Source: an uncultured Prevotellaceae bacterium | GTDB taxonomy: Bacteria > Bacteroidota > Bacteroidia > Bacteroidales > Bacteroidaceae | Length of the DNA stretch: 43,251 nt | Direction: 5' to 3' | Assembly (NCBI GenBank): GCA_902775475.1 | Contig: CACYME010000027.1 | Coordinates: forward strand, 1-43,251 | Shown here: one piece after another, positions 30,212 through 39,458 of the stretch | Layout: every line of letters starts with the position of its first letter | How positions within the stretch are numbered: the stretch's first letter is position 1 | Notes under the pieces: generated by a model | What the model was told of the DNA's origin: nothing | What the model saw: the letters and a program-made list of their open reading frames with translations, nothing else | Databases searched by the model: none | Translations under genes and position numbers: made by a program

Positions 30212-30952
30212 ATGAAGAATCTTCTGACACGCCGTACCATACGGAAATACAGCGACCAGCCCGTAAGCGACGAGCTGCTCAACCGCCTGCTCAGCGAAGC
30301 CGCACGCACCCAGACGATGGGCAACCTGCAGCTCTACAGCGTCGTCGTCACCCGCTCGCAGGAAGTGAAGGAGCAGCTGGCTCCGGCCCACTTCAACCAG
30401 CCCATGGCCACGCAGGCCCCCGTGGTGCTCACCGTCTGCGCCGACTTCAACCGCACCAGCCAGTGGGCACGCTGCCGACAGGCCGAGCCAGGCTACGACA
30501 ACCTGCTCTCGTTCATGAACGCCGCCACCGACGCACTACTATATGCCCAGACCCTCTGCTGTCTTTTCGACGAAGAGGGCCTGGGCTATTGCTATCTGGG
30601 CACCACGCTCTACCAGCCGCAGCGCATCATCGACGTGCTCCGGCTGCCTCGTCTGGTGATGCCCGTGGCCACGCTCACCGTGGGCTGGCCCGCCGAGGAG
30701 CCGCCGCTCTCCGACCGCCTGCCGATAGAGTCGTTCGTCCACGAGGACACCTACCACGACTACACGCCCCAGAGCATCGACCGCTACTACACCCCCAAGG
30801 AACAGCTGCCCGAGAACCAGCACTTCGTGAGCATCAACCAGAAGCAGACGCTCGCCCAGGTGTTCACCGACATCCGCTACACCCGCCGCGACAACGAGGC
30901 CATGTCGGCCACGCTGCTCCAGGCGCTGCGGCAACAGGGGTTCATTGGGTGA
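30212..30952 (+). CDS. Nitroreductase-family FMN oxidoreductase
   Basis: This 246-aa cytoplasmic FMN- and NAD(P)H-dependent reductase has the N-terminal TRRTIRKYSDQPVSDELLN (FMN phosphate-binding Arg cluster) and TQTMGNLQLYSVVV, DALLYAQTLCCLFDEEGLG with the conserved YLGT stretch, and VMPVATLTVGWPAEEP near residue 160. The C-terminal YTPQSIDRYYTPKEQLPEN type tail is common in Bacteroidota NfsA-like members. The natural substrate is unknown. It sits 6 nt after the M6 protease gene. Its stop overlaps the beginning of a gene-less 7-bp-periodic repeat. Confidence 0.88.
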   Translation: MKNLLTRRTIRKYSDQPVSDELLNRLLSEAARTQTMGNLQLYSVVVTRSQEVKEQLAPAHFNQPMATQAPVVLTVCADFNRTSQWARCRQAEPGYDNLLSFMNAATDALLYAQTLCCLFDEEGLGYCYLGTTLYQPQRIIDVLRLPRLVMPVATLTVGWPAEEPPLSDRLPIESFVHEDTYHDYTPQSIDRYYTPKEQLPENQHFVSINQKQTLAQVFTDIRYTRRDNEAMSATLLQALRQQGFIG

Positions 30953-31079
30953 TTTAGATTTGAGGTTTGAGATTTGAGATTTATACTGATAGAATAAATC
31001 CGTCTCAAACCTCAAATCGTAAATCTCAATTTCCCCAAAACTCTAACCACAAATCTCAAACCTCAAACCTCAAATCAAA
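30951..31079. repeat. Gene-less inverted tract with 7-bp units (GATTTGA type), element 1
   Basis: A 129-bp spacer is composed of GATTTGA-like units on the left (30951-30982), and inverse units in the middle (31003-31029) and right (31050-31079). It runs from the nitroreductase stop codon to the base before the murF-alr ATG. The same unit fills the nusA-infB spacer. It can fold into a long imperfect hairpin. Confidence 0.7.
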
Positions 31080-33650
31080 ATGACCTATAGCATTGAGAAG
31101 ATAACGACCCTCATTGGCGCACGCCGCTTCGGCAGCACCGAGGCCACCATAGGGTGGCTGCTCACCGACAGCCGCTCGCTTTGCTTCCCCGAACAGACCC
31201 TCTTCTTCGCCCTGCGCACCCAGCGCAACGACGGCCACCGCTACATCGGCGAGCTCTACCGCCGTGGCGTGCGCAACTTCGTGGTGCAGCAGCTGCCTGC
31301 CGACGCCGCCGAGACGATGGGCGACGCCAACTTCCTGCGGGTGCCCTCGCCACTGGCGGCCCTGCAGCGACTGGCCGAGCGCCACCGCGACGAGTTCAAC
31401 ATCCCCGTGGTGGGCATCACCGGCTCCAACGGCAAGACGTGGGTGAAGGAGTGGCTCTACCAGATTCTTTCCGGCATCATCGTCAACGAGCAGACTTCAA
31501 GGACAGGCGCATCGTCGGCCAGCCACTCCCAAGCATCTAACAAGAAAGTGACCCGCTCGCCGCGCAGCTACAACTCACAGATTGGCGTGCCCCTCTCGGT
31601 GTGGCTGCTCAACGAGCAGACACGCGTGGCCCTCTTCGAGGCCGGCATCAGCGAACCAGGCGAGATGCTGGCGCTGCACGACATCATCCAGCCCACCATC
31701 GGCGTCTTCACCAAGCTCGGCGCCGCCCACCAGGAGAACTTCCGCTCGCTCGACGAGAAGTGCATGGAGAAGCTGCAGCTCTTCCGCGACGCCGAGGTCA
31801 TCGTCTACCCCAGCGACGACGACGTGGTGAGCCGCTGCGTGCGCCGTTCGGGCTTCCAGGGCGAGCGCATCGGCTGGAGCCGCTTCAGCGAGAAGGCCCC
31901 CATGTATATTGCCGACATAGAAGGCTCCACCGTGACCTACATATATAAAGGTACGCGCGGCAGCTACCAGATTCCCTTCATCGACGAAGCCTCCATCGAG
32001 AACTCCATCACCTGCGCCACCGTGGCCCTCCACCTCGGCCTCACTCCCGACGAGCTGGCCGAGCGCATGGCCCTGCTGGAGCCCATCGCCATGCGCCTGG
32101 AAGTGAAGGAGGGGCAGCGCGGGCTGATGCTCATCAACGACTCCTACAACAGCGACCTGCAGTCGCTCGACATCGCCCTCGACTTCATGAGCCGCCGACC
32201 CGACCAGCATGGGCGCCGCCGCACGCTCATCCTGAGCGACATCTACCAGAGCGGCGAGCCCGCCACGGAGCTCTACACCCAGGTGTCGGAGCTGGCCATG
32301 AAGCGAGGCATCGACCGCTTCATCGGCATCGGCCCGGAGCTGACGGCCCATGCCGACCGCATCGAGGTGGGCCAGAAGTGGTTCTTCGCCGACGTGGAGC
32401 AGTTCCTGCAGAGCGGTGTCTTCCGCTCGCTCCACGACGAGGTGGTGCTGCTCAAGGGGGCACGCCGCTTCGGCTTCGAGCGCATCAGCGAGCTGCTGGA
32501 GCAGAAGGTGCACGAGACCATTCTGGAAGTGGACCTCAATGCCGTGGTGAACAACCTGAACCACTTCCGCTCGATGATGAAGCCCGAGACGAAGCTCGTC
32601 TGCATGATCAAGGCCGATGCCTACGGGGCCGGAGCCGTGGAGATAGCGAAGACGCTGCAGGAGCACCGCGTGGACTACCTGGCCGTGGCCGTGGCCGACG
32701 AGGGTGCCGAGCTGCGCCGTGCCGGCATCACGCAGAACATCATCGTGATGAACCCTGAGATGTCGTCGTTCAAGACGCTCTTCGACTACGACCTGGAGCC
32801 CGAGGTCTACAGCTTCCGCCTGATGGACGCCCTCATCCGCGCCGCCCGCCAGCAGGGCATCACCGGCTGGCCCGTGCACATCAAGCTCGACACGGGCATG
32901 CACCGACTGGGCTTCACCGTCGACGATCGTGAGACGGGCGACAATCCGCAATCTCAAATCTCTAAACTCATCGAGGTGCTGAAGAACCAGTCGGCCATCA
33001 TCCCGCGCTCCGTCTTCTCTCACTTCGTGGGCAGCGACAGCGAGGACTTCGACAACTTCTCGGCCCTGCAGTTCGAGCGCTTCGACCGCGCCAGCCGTCA
33101 GCTGCAAGCCGCCTTCTCGCACAAGATTCTACGCCACATTGACAACTCGGCCGGCATCGAGCACTTCCCCGAACGCCAGCTCGACATGTGCCGCCTGGGC
33201 ATCGGCCTCTACGGCGTGGAGCCCTTTGCCGGCAAGGCACCGGAGGAGAAGAGCGCACTGATGCCCGTGAGCACGCTGAAGACCACCATCCTGCAAATCC
33301 GTCAGGTGCCTAAGGACGAGACGGTGGGCTACAGCCGCCGAGGCGTGCTCACCCGCGACAGCCGCATCGCCGCCATCCCCATCGGCTATGCCGACGGCCT
33401 CGACCGCCATCTGGGCAACCGCTGTGGCTACTGCTTAGTGAACGGACAGCGCGCCGAGTACGTGGGCAACATCTGCATGGACGTGGCGCTCATCGACGTC
33501 ACCGACATCGACTGCGAGGAGGGCGACCAGGTGGAAATCTTCGGACGCGACCTGCCCGTCACCGTGCTCAGCAGCCTGTTGCAGACCATCCCCTACGAGG
33601 TGCTCACCAGCGTATCCAACCGCGTCAAGCGCATCTACTTCCAGGACTGA
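31080..33650 (+). CDS. murF-alr: Bifunctional MurF ligase / alanine racemase
   Basis: This 856-aa cytoplasmic fusion is typical of Bacteroidota. Residues 1-480 are MurF, which adds D-Ala-D-Ala to UDP-MurNAc-tripeptide: ITGSNGKTWVKEWLY (P-loop) near residue 113, RSPRSYNSQIGVPLSVW, FEAGISEPGEM, and NDSYNSDLQSL near residue 350. Residues about 485-856 are the PLP alanine racemase that supplies D-Ala: CMIKADAYGAGAVEIAK (PLP Lys), HIKLDTGMHRLGF, FSHFVGSDSED, IPIGYADGLDR, and CMDVALIDVTD. An unusually long segment (TSRTGASSASHSQASNKKV) sits before RSPRSYNSQ. A 7-bp-periodic stretch at 32949-32971 is translated inside the racemase half. Confidence 0.95.
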   Translation: MTYSIEKITTLIGARRFGSTEATIGWLLTDSRSLCFPEQTLFFALRTQRNDGHRYIGELYRRGVRNFVVQQLPADAAETMGDANFLRVPSPLAALQRLAERHRDEFNIPVVGITGSNGKTWVKEWLYQILSGIIVNEQTSRTGASSASHSQASNKKVTRSPRSYNSQIGVPLSVWLLNEQTRVALFEAGISEPGEMLALHDIIQPTIGVFTKLGAAHQENFRSLDEKCMEKLQLFRDAEVIVYPSDDDVVSRCVRRSGFQGERIGWSRFSEKAPMYIADIEGSTVTYIYKGTRGSYQIPFIDEASIENSITCATVALHLGLTPDELAERMALLEPIAMRLEVKEGQRGLMLINDSYNSDLQSLDIALDFMSRRPDQHGRRRTLILSDIYQSGEPATELYTQVSELAMKRGIDRFIGIGPELTAHADRIEVGQKWFFADVEQFLQSGVFRSLHDEVVLLKGARRFGFERISELLEQKVHETILEVDLNAVVNNLNHFRSMMKPETKLVCMIKADAYGAGAVEIAKTLQEHRVDYLAVAVADEGAELRRAGITQNIIVMNPEMSSFKTLFDYDLEPEVYSFRLMDALIRAARQQGITGWPVHIKLDTGMHRLGFTVDDRETGDNPQSQISKLIEVLKNQSAIIPRSVFSHFVGSDSEDFDNFSALQFERFDRASRQLQAAFSHKILRHIDNSAGIEHFPERQLDMCRLGIGLYGVEPFAGKAPEEKSALMPVSTLKTTILQIRQVPKDETVGYSRRGVLTRDSRIAAIPIGYADGLDRHLGNRCGYCLVNGQRAEYVGNICMDVALIDVTDIDCEEGDQVEIFGRDLPVTVLSSLLQTIPYEVLTSVSNRVKRIYFQD
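32949..32971 (+). repeat. 7-bp-periodic tract inside the alr half
   Basis: Units AATCTCA, AATCTCT, AAACTCA are in frame and encode part of NPQSQISKLIE. They are the inverse type of the GATTTGA units just upstream of the gene. Confidence 0.45.
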
Positions 33651-33838
33651 GAATCAGAAAAAGAAAGAAATTATCATAATTTCCATCATTCATACGGCTG
33701 AGAGGCTTATCTGCAGGCTGATGATGATGCAAATTACGAATATTTCTTTCTTCTATTCAGAGGTCTCCTATATGACAAGCCTGCCATTTGGGCTCCTTCT
33801 CTTTCCGGATGCCAGCGCAAGGTGTGACACTCTAATCG
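33651..33838. other. Non-coding spacer before long repeat copy 3
   Basis: 188 bp without a gene. GAAAGAAAT at about 33662 and ATTTCTTTC at about 33743 form a distant inverted pair, perhaps part of a weak transcript end for murF-alr. Nothing else is recognised. Confidence 0.35.
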
Positions 33839-34303
33839 TAAAAATAGTGTTCAAAATTACCACTAAAAATAGTTCGTCCTGAAGAGTGATTCTGGCTCAA
33901 AAAACGGCCTTTTTCAGCCTTTGGGAAGCTGATTCGACTCGTTAGCAAGGATTAAAATAAGTTAATTCCTGCACACCGACACCCTTTCTGTGCAAATTTT
34001 AGACCATTTTTTGCGATTTTTTGCCTCGACTCGCCCTTCTGTAAGCACGCCAAATTTTCAAAAGTCAACGCCTTTTGAAAATTTGGCGTTGACTTTTTTC
34101 AGCCTCTCGCCGCCTTTTTTCGCCAAAAACGAGCATAAACACCTATATACCAGTCGATTAGCAAAACCTCTCAAAATTCGCTTATTTTCGGCCAAAATTT
34201 TTCTCGCGCGAAATTTTCAAAATCTGGAGGGGGGCGAGTGTTCATTTTGGGAACACATTCGGAAGAAAATTAACAGAAATTCAGAGATGACTTTGGCGGT
34301 ACA
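33839..34303 (+). repeat. Dispersed long repeat, copy 3
   Basis: 465 bp, alignable over its full length with 17369-17834 and over its core with copy 1. Stem A is 34048-34064 with 34072-34088; stem B is 34060-34072 with 34085-34097, followed by TTTTTT. As in copy 2, it lies between a gene end and the promoter of a co-oriented essential operon, here ending 70 nt before the rimP -7 box. Confidence 0.85.
34060..34099 (+). terminator. Terminator-like stem B of long repeat copy 3
   Basis: The 13-bp stem and T6 tail are identical to copy 2. It could end transcripts from murF-alr about 400 nt upstream, unless stem A forms first. Confidence 0.6.
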
Positions 34304-34348
34304 CTTACGGATAATCATTTAATTAGTTTACATTTTTTTCTGTAAAAA

Positions 34349-34380
34349 TTTGGTACACTCAATAAAAATATGTACCTTTG
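34349..34380 (+). promoter_or_regulatory. Promoter of the rimP-nusA-infB operon
   Basis: A -33 TTTG (34349-34352) and a -7 TACCTTTG (34373-34380) are separated by 20 bp, a full match to the Bacteroidota promoter pattern. Transcription should start near 34386. Confidence 0.75.
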
Positions 34381-34393
34381 CAGCCGTTCAGTG

Positions 34394-34428
34394 GAATGAG
34401 GGGCTTGACAAAAGCTCCTCATTCTTTT
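34394..34428 (+). terminator. Leader terminator/attenuator hairpin before rimP
   Basis: A 13-bp stem with one G-U pair (GAATGAGGGGCTT with AAGCTCCTCATTC) closes a GACAA loop and runs into TTTT. It lies wholly in the predicted ~60-nt leader, between promoter and rimP ATG, so it could attenuate the operon that encodes NusA itself. Confidence 0.6.
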
Positions 34429-34445
34429 ATAAACAAACGGACCGA

Positions 34446-34913
34446 ATGATAACAAAAGAGACAATCAAGGCATTGGTGGAAGAGTGGCTGCAGAGCGGCG
34501 ACTATTTCCTGGTAGACATCCAGATGAGCTCCGACGACCGCATCGTCATCGAGATTGACTGCGCCGACGGCGTGTGGATAGAAGACTGTGCTGAACTGAG
34601 CCGCTTCCTGCAGGAGCGCCTGGGCGACGAGCTGGGCGACTACGAGCTGGAGGTGGGCAGCGCCGGCCTGGGCCAGCCCTTCAAGGTGGAGCAGCAATAC
34701 GCCAACCACGTGGGCGACGACGTCGAGGTGATAGATGCCGAGGGAAAGAAGCTCACCGGCGTGCTGAAGAGCGTCGACGGCCGACAGTTCACCATCACCG
34801 TGCTCGAGAAGCAGGTGCCCGAGGGCAAGAAGCGCCCCGTGAAGGTGGAGGTGGACCGTCAGTACTCCATGGACGAGGTGAAGAGCTGCAAGTATCTGCT
34901 CAGCTTCAAGTAA
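34446..34913 (+). CDS. rimP: Ribosome maturation factor RimP
   Basis: This 155-aa cytoplasmic factor is needed for 30S subunit maturation. It is of normal length for Bacteroidota. Visible landmarks are VDIQMSSDDRIVIEIDCADG, the conserved CAELSRFLQERL, DYELEVGSAGLGQPFK (the family's E-V-S-P-G-L-x-R-P-L-like block) and a C-terminal domain with GVLKSVDGRQFTITVLE. It is the first gene of the conserved rimP-nusA-infB operon. The ATG at 34446 follows a hairpin-bearing leader. Confidence 0.92.
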   Translation: MITKETIKALVEEWLQSGDYFLVDIQMSSDDRIVIEIDCADGVWIEDCAELSRFLQERLGDELGDYELEVGSAGLGQPFKVEQQYANHVGDDVEVIDAEGKKLTGVLKSVDGRQFTITVLEKQVPEGKKRPVKVEVDRQYSMDEVKSCKYLLSFK

Positions 34914-34988
34914 GCCGACGGGAAACGGACAGCAGGCTGAGAGACGGCCAATGAACGTAAACACGTAAATTAGTAAAAAAACATAGAA

Positions 34989-36248
34989 ATGGCAACAAGA
35001 AAAGACGCGAAAGGTCCCTCGATGTTCGAGACCTTCCAGGAGTTTAAGGAGACGAAGAACATCGACCGCACCACGCTGGTGAGCGTCCTCGAGGAGAGCT
35101 TCCGCAACGTGCTGGCCAAGATGTTCGGCAGCGATGAGAACTTCGACGTGATTGTGAACCCCGACAAGGGCGACTTCGAGATTCACCGCCACCGCATCGT
35201 CGTGAACGACAACGAGGTGCAAGACGAGAACAAGGAGATAGCCCTGAGCGATGCACTGAAGATTGAGCCCGACTACGAGGTGGGCGAGGAGGTCAGCGAG
35301 ACGGTGGACTTCACCAAGTTCGGCCGCCGAGCCATCCTGAACCTGCGCCAGACGCTCGCCTCGAAGATTCTGGAGCTCGACCACGACGCCCTCTACCAGA
35401 AGTACAAGGACAAGGTGGGCACCATCGTCAGCGGCGAGGTCTACCAGATGTGGAAGCGCGAAGTGCTCCTCATGGACGACGAGGGCAACGAGCTGCACCT
35501 GATGAAGGGCGACCAGATTTCCAGCGACAGCTACCACAAGGGCGAGACCGTTCGCGCCGTGGTGAAGGAGGTGACCTACGACAACAACAATCCCCGCATC
35601 CTCCTCTCGCGCACCAGCCCCGAGTTCCTGAAGCGACTCTTAGAGGCCGAGGTGCCCGAGATTGGCGACGGGCTCATCGCCATCCGCCGCGTGGCACGCA
35701 TGCCGGGCGAGCGCGCCAAGGTGGCCGTGGAGAGCTTCGACGACCGCATCGACCCCGTGGGAGCCTGCGTCGGCGTGAAGGGTAGCCGCGTGCACGGCAT
35801 CGTGCGCGAGCTGGGCAACGAGAACATCGACGTCATCAACTTCTCGAACAACATTCAGCTCTTCATACAGCGTGCTCTCTCGCCGGCCAAGGTGAGCAGC
35901 ATCAACCTCGACCAGAACCACCGCAAGGCTGAGGTCTACCTGCAGCCCGAGGAGGTGAGCCTTGCCATCGGTAAGGGCGGCATGAACATCAAGCTGGCCT
36001 CGATGCTCACGGAGTACACCATCGACGTGTTCCGCGTGGTCAACGAGGGCGAGACCGACGAGGACATCTATCTCGACGAGTTCTCCGACGAGGTAGACCA
36101 GTGGGTCATCGACGCCATCAAGGGCCTGGGCTACGACACCGCCAAGGAGGTGCTCAACGCTCCCCGTGAGCTGCTCATCGAGAAGGCCGACCTGGAGGAA
36201 GAAACCGTTGACCATCTGCTCGAAGTGCTCAAGGCCGAATTTGAATAG
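34989..36248 (+). CDS. nusA: Transcription termination/antitermination factor NusA
   Basis: This 419-aa RNA polymerase-binding factor modulates pausing, termination and antitermination. The N-terminal RNAP-binding domain is at residues 1-130 (LEESFRNVLAKMFG) and the S1 domain at about 135-200 (VGTIVSGEVYQMWKREVLL). KH domains follow (LLSRTSPEFLKRLLEAEVPE, ARMPGERAKVAVES, GACVGVKGSRVHGI, SLAIGKGGMNIKLAS). The acidic C-terminal repeats of the proteobacterial protein are absent, which is normal for Bacteroidota. It is followed at once by the repeat-filled spacer before infB. Confidence 0.95.
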   Translation: MATRKDAKGPSMFETFQEFKETKNIDRTTLVSVLEESFRNVLAKMFGSDENFDVIVNPDKGDFEIHRHRIVVNDNEVQDENKEIALSDALKIEPDYEVGEEVSETVDFTKFGRRAILNLRQTLASKILELDHDALYQKYKDKVGTIVSGEVYQMWKREVLLMDDEGNELHLMKGDQISSDSYHKGETVRAVVKEVTYDNNNPRILLSRTSPEFLKRLLEAEVPEIGDGLIAIRRVARMPGERAKVAVESFDDRIDPVGACVGVKGSRVHGIVRELGNENIDVINFSNNIQLFIQRALSPAKVSSINLDQNHRKAEVYLQPEEVSLAIGKGGMNIKLASMLTEYTIDVFRVVNEGETDEDIYLDEFSDEVDQWVIDAIKGLGYDTAKEVLNAPRELLIEKADLEEETVDHLLEVLKAEFE

Positions 36249-36369
36249 GATTTGAGATTTAAGGTTTGAGATTTGAGATTTAACAAAAGTGTTATAGCTC
36301 AGTTCTCAAATCTCAAAGCTCAAAACTGAATAATCAACCTCAAATCTCAAATCTCAAACCTCAAACCAA
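36249..36369. repeat. Gene-less inverted tract with 7-bp units (GATTTGA type), element 2
   Basis: A 121-bp spacer starts at the base after the nusA stop and ends at the base before the infB ATG. Left units (36249-36282) are GATTTGA-like. Inverse units lie at 36303-36327 and 36336-36369. It has the same organisation and unit as 30951-31079. Confidence 0.7.
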
Positions 36370-39300
36370 ATGGGAATAAGATTAAATAAAGTATTAACCG
36401 AACTGAACATAGGACTTCAAACGGCAGTTGATTTCCTGAAGAACGAAAAGAGTCTGGGCGACATCCGCGACGATGCCACGCCGAACACCAAAATCAGCGA
36501 CGAGCAGTATGGCGCACTGGTGCAGGCGTTCAGCAGCGACAAGGCGGTGAAGACACAGGCCGACAAACTCTTCCCCAAGAAGCCCAAGGAGAAGAAGCCG
36601 GAGGCACCGGTGAAGACAAAGACGGAGGAGGAGATGCTGCAGCGACAGCAGTTCAAGCCGCTGGGGAAGATTGACCTCGACAGCCTGAACAAGCCCAAGT
36701 CTGCCTCAAGCCCCGAGAAGAAAACAGAGCCTAAGGCTGCTGCCGTGAGCCCGGCTCAGAAACCCGCGGAACAGGCTCCGAAGCCTGAGCCCAAGCCAGC
36801 ACAGCAGGCTGCCAAGCCCGCTGCACCGGCCAGGCCCGCTGCTCCCGCTCAGCCTGCAGCAGCTCAACCAGATAATGGTAGCACCGCTGCCGCACAGAAG
36901 GCTGGCGAAGCACAACCCAAGCAGCCCGCTGCCCCGGTCAAGCCCGCTGCCTCATCACAACAGCCCGCTGCACCAGCCAAGCCCGCTGCTCACGCTCAGC
37001 CTGTAGCAGCTCAACCAGAAAACGGCGACACCGCTGCCACCAAGAAGGCTGGCGAAGCACAGCCCAAGCAGCCCGCCACCACCCCCGCTGCCACGGAGAA
37101 GCCTGCCGAGGCTCCCACCAGCAACCAGCCCGAAATCTTCACCTTGAAGAGCGAGGCCAAGCTGGCCCCGAAGGTGAACGTGCTGGGAAAGATTGACCTG
37201 TCGACCATCAACCAGAGCACGCGCCCCAAGAAGAAGTCGAAGGAGGAGAAGCGAAAGCAGCGCGAGGAGAAAGCCTCGCAGCAGCGCCAGCAGCAAGGTC
37301 AGCAGCAGAACAACGGCGAAAAGCGGAAGCGTGAGCGCATCCGCTCGGGTCGTGTCGACATCAGCGAGGAAGCCGCCAAACAGCAGCAGCAACAGCAGCA
37401 GCAGGGAAGCGGTAAGAACAAGAAGAACAAGGGCGGCAACCAGAACTTCAGCGACCAGCAGCAAGGCGGTGGCAAGAACAGCAAGAAGAACAAGGGTCGC
37501 CAGCAGCCCGTGAAGCCCATTGAGGTGAACGAGGAGGACGTGGCACGCCAGGTGAAAGAGACGCTGGCCCGCCTCACCTCGAAGACCACCCAGAACAAGA
37601 AGGGTGCCAAATACCGCAAGGAGAAGCGCGACGCCGTGGCCGAGCGCATGAGCGAGGAGATGGCAGCCGTGGCAGCACAGAGCAAGGTGCTGAAGCTCAC
37701 GGAGTTCGTCACCGTCAGCGAGCTGGCCACGATGATGAACGTGCCCGTGGTGAAGGTCATCGGAACCTGCATGAGCATCGGCATCATGGTGAGCATCAAC
37801 CAGCGCCTCGATGCTGAGACCATCAACATCGTGGCCGACGAGTTCGGCTTCAAGACGGAATACGTCTCTGCCGAGGTGCAGAACGCCATCCACGAGGAGG
37901 CCGACGACGAGAACGACCTGCTGCCCCGCGCACCCATCGTCACCGTCATGGGCCATGTGGACCACGGTAAGACGTCGCTCCTCGACTATATCCGCAAGAC
38001 CAACGTCATTGCCGGCGAGGCCGGAGGTATCACGCAGCACATCGGTGCCTACAGCGTGAAGCTGCCCGACGGACGACAGATTACCTTCCTCGACACCCCT
38101 GGCCACGAGGCCTTCACGGCCATGCGTGCCCGTGGTGCCCAGGTCACCGATATCGCCATCATCATCGTTGCTGCCGACGACTCGGTGATGCCGACCACCA
38201 AGGAGGCCATCGCCCACGCACAGGCTGCCAACGTGCCCATGGTGTTCGCCATCAACAAGATTGACAAGCCCGGCGCCAACCCCGACAAGATACGCGAGGA
38301 CCTGGCCAACATGAACCTGCTCGTCGAAGAGTGGGGCGGTAAGTACCAGTGCCAGGAAATCTCGGCCAAAAAGGGTATCGGCGTCGAAGAGCTACTCGAA
38401 AAAGTGCTTTTAGAGGCCGAGATGCTCGACCTGAAGGCCAACCCCAACCGTAGGGCCACGGGCTCCATCATCGAGTCGTCGCTCGACAAGGGCCGCGGCT
38501 ACGTTTCCACCGTGCTCGTCAGCAACGGTACGCTCCGCGTGGGCGACATTGTCATCGCCGGCACCAGCCACGGTAAGATCAAGGCCATGTTCAACGAGCG
38601 CAACGAGCGCATTCAGGAGGCTCTGCCCGCCCAGCCCGCCATCATCCTCGGCCTGAACGGCGCACCCACCGCCGGCGACGCCTTCAACGTGATGGACTCC
38701 GAGCAGGAGGCCCGCGAGATTGCCAACAAGCGCGAGCAGCTGGCCCGCGAACAGGGTCTGCGCACGCAGAAGACCATTGGTCTCGACGACATCTCGCACC
38801 GCATCGCACTGGGCGAGTTCCACGAGCTGAACATCGTCGTCAAGGGCGACACCGACGGCTCCATCGAGGCCCTCAGCGACTCGTTCATCAAGCTCTCCAC
38901 GGAGAAGGTGCAGGTGAACGTCATCGCCAAGGCCGTGGGCCAGATCAGCGAGAACGACGTCATGCTGGCATCGGCATCGAGCGCCGTCATCGTAGGCTTC
39001 CAGGTGCGTCCCTCGTCGGATGCCCGCAAGCTGGCCGAGCGCGAGGGCGTGGAAATCAATACCTACTCGGTCATCTACGATGCCATCGACGACATCCGCT
39101 CCACCATGGAGGGCATGCTCGACAAGGTGGTGAAGGAGCAGGTGACCGGACAGGTGGAGGTGCGCGAGGTGTACAAGATATCGAAGGTGGGCACCGTGGC
39201 CGGAGCCATGGTCACCGAGGGCAAGGTGCACCGCACGGACAAGGCTCGCCTCATCCGCGACGGCATCGTGGTCTTCACCGGAGCCATCAACGCCCTGAAG

Positions 39301-39432
39301 CGCTACAAGGACGACGTGAAGGAGGTGGCCACCAACTTCGAGTGCGGCATCTCGCTGGTCAACTTCAACGACATCCAGCAGGGCGACATCATCGAAACCT
39401 TCACCGAGATAGAAGTGCAGCAGAAGCTATAA
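36370..39432 (+). CDS. infB: Translation initiation factor IF-2
   Basis: This 1020-aa GTPase brings initiator tRNA to the 30S subunit. It has an N-terminal IF2-N motif ([18 protein letters not shown]) and a very long low-complexity linker (about residues 90-400: Pro/Ala/Lys, then Gln-rich with a run of eight Gln near 338 and Lys/Asn-rich [11 protein letters not shown]). A second IF2-N-like region is near 445. The G domain has [16 protein letters not shown] (G1) near residue 527, [17 protein letters not shown] (G3) and [12 protein letters not shown] (G4). The C-terminal beta-barrel domains end EVQQKL. The linker contains a 49-residue duplication (nt 36817-36963 and 36964-37083). Confidence 0.96.
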   Translation: MGIRLNKVLTELNIGLQTAVDFLKNEKSLGDIRDDATPNTKISDEQYGALVQAFSSDKAVKTQADKLFPKKPKEKKPEAPVKTKTEEEMLQRQQFKPLGKIDLDSLNKPKSASSPEKKTEPKAAAVSPAQKPAEQAPKPEPKPAQQAAKPAAPARPAAPAQPAAAQPDNGSTAAAQKAGEAQPKQPAAPVKPAASSQQPAAPAKPAAHAQPVAAQPENGDTAATKKAGEAQPKQPATTPAATEKPAEAPTSNQPEIFTLKSEAKLAPKVNVLGKIDLSTINQSTRPKKKSKEEKRKQREEKASQQRQQQGQQQNNGEKRKRERIRSGRVDISEEAAKQQQQQQQQGSGKNKKNKGGNQNFSDQQQGGGKNSKKNKGRQQPVKPIEVNEEDVARQVKETLARLTSKTTQNKKGAKYRKEKRDAVAERMSEEMAAVAAQSKVLKLTEFVTVSELATMMNVPVVKVIGTCMSIGIMVSINQRLDAETINIVADEFGFKTEYVSAEVQNAIHEEADDENDLLPRAPIVTVMGHVDHGKTSLLDYIRKTNVIAGEAGGITQHIGAYSVKLPDGRQITFLDTPGHEAFTAMRARGAQVTDIAIIIVAADDSVMPTTKEAIAHAQAANVPMVFAINKIDKPGANPDKIREDLANMNLLVEEWGGKYQCQEISAKKGIGVEELLEKVLLEAEMLDLKANPNRRATGSIIESSLDKGRGYVSTVLVSNGTLRVGDIVIAGTSHGKIKAMFNERNERIQEALPAQPAIILGLNGAPTAGDAFNVMDSEQEAREIANKREQLAREQGLRTQKTIGLDDISHRIALGEFHELNIVVKGDTDGSIEALSDSFIKLSTEKVQVNVIAKAVGQISENDVMLASASSAVIVGFQVRPSSDARKLAEREGVEINTYSVIYDAIDDIRSTMEGMLDKVVKEQVTGQVEVREVYKISKVGTVAGAMVTEGKVHRTDKARLIRDGIVVFTGAINALKRYKDDVKEVATNFECGISLVNFNDIQQGDIIETFTEIEVQQKL
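36817..37083 (+). repeat. Tandem duplication in the IF-2 linker
   Basis: Two units with a 147-nt (49-codon) offset both encode [12 protein letters not shown]-like, and [12 protein letters not shown]-like blocks. The second copy is slightly shortened and diverged. Confidence 0.7.
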
Positions 39433-39458
39433 ACCCGTTTAATGACTATCGATAACCT

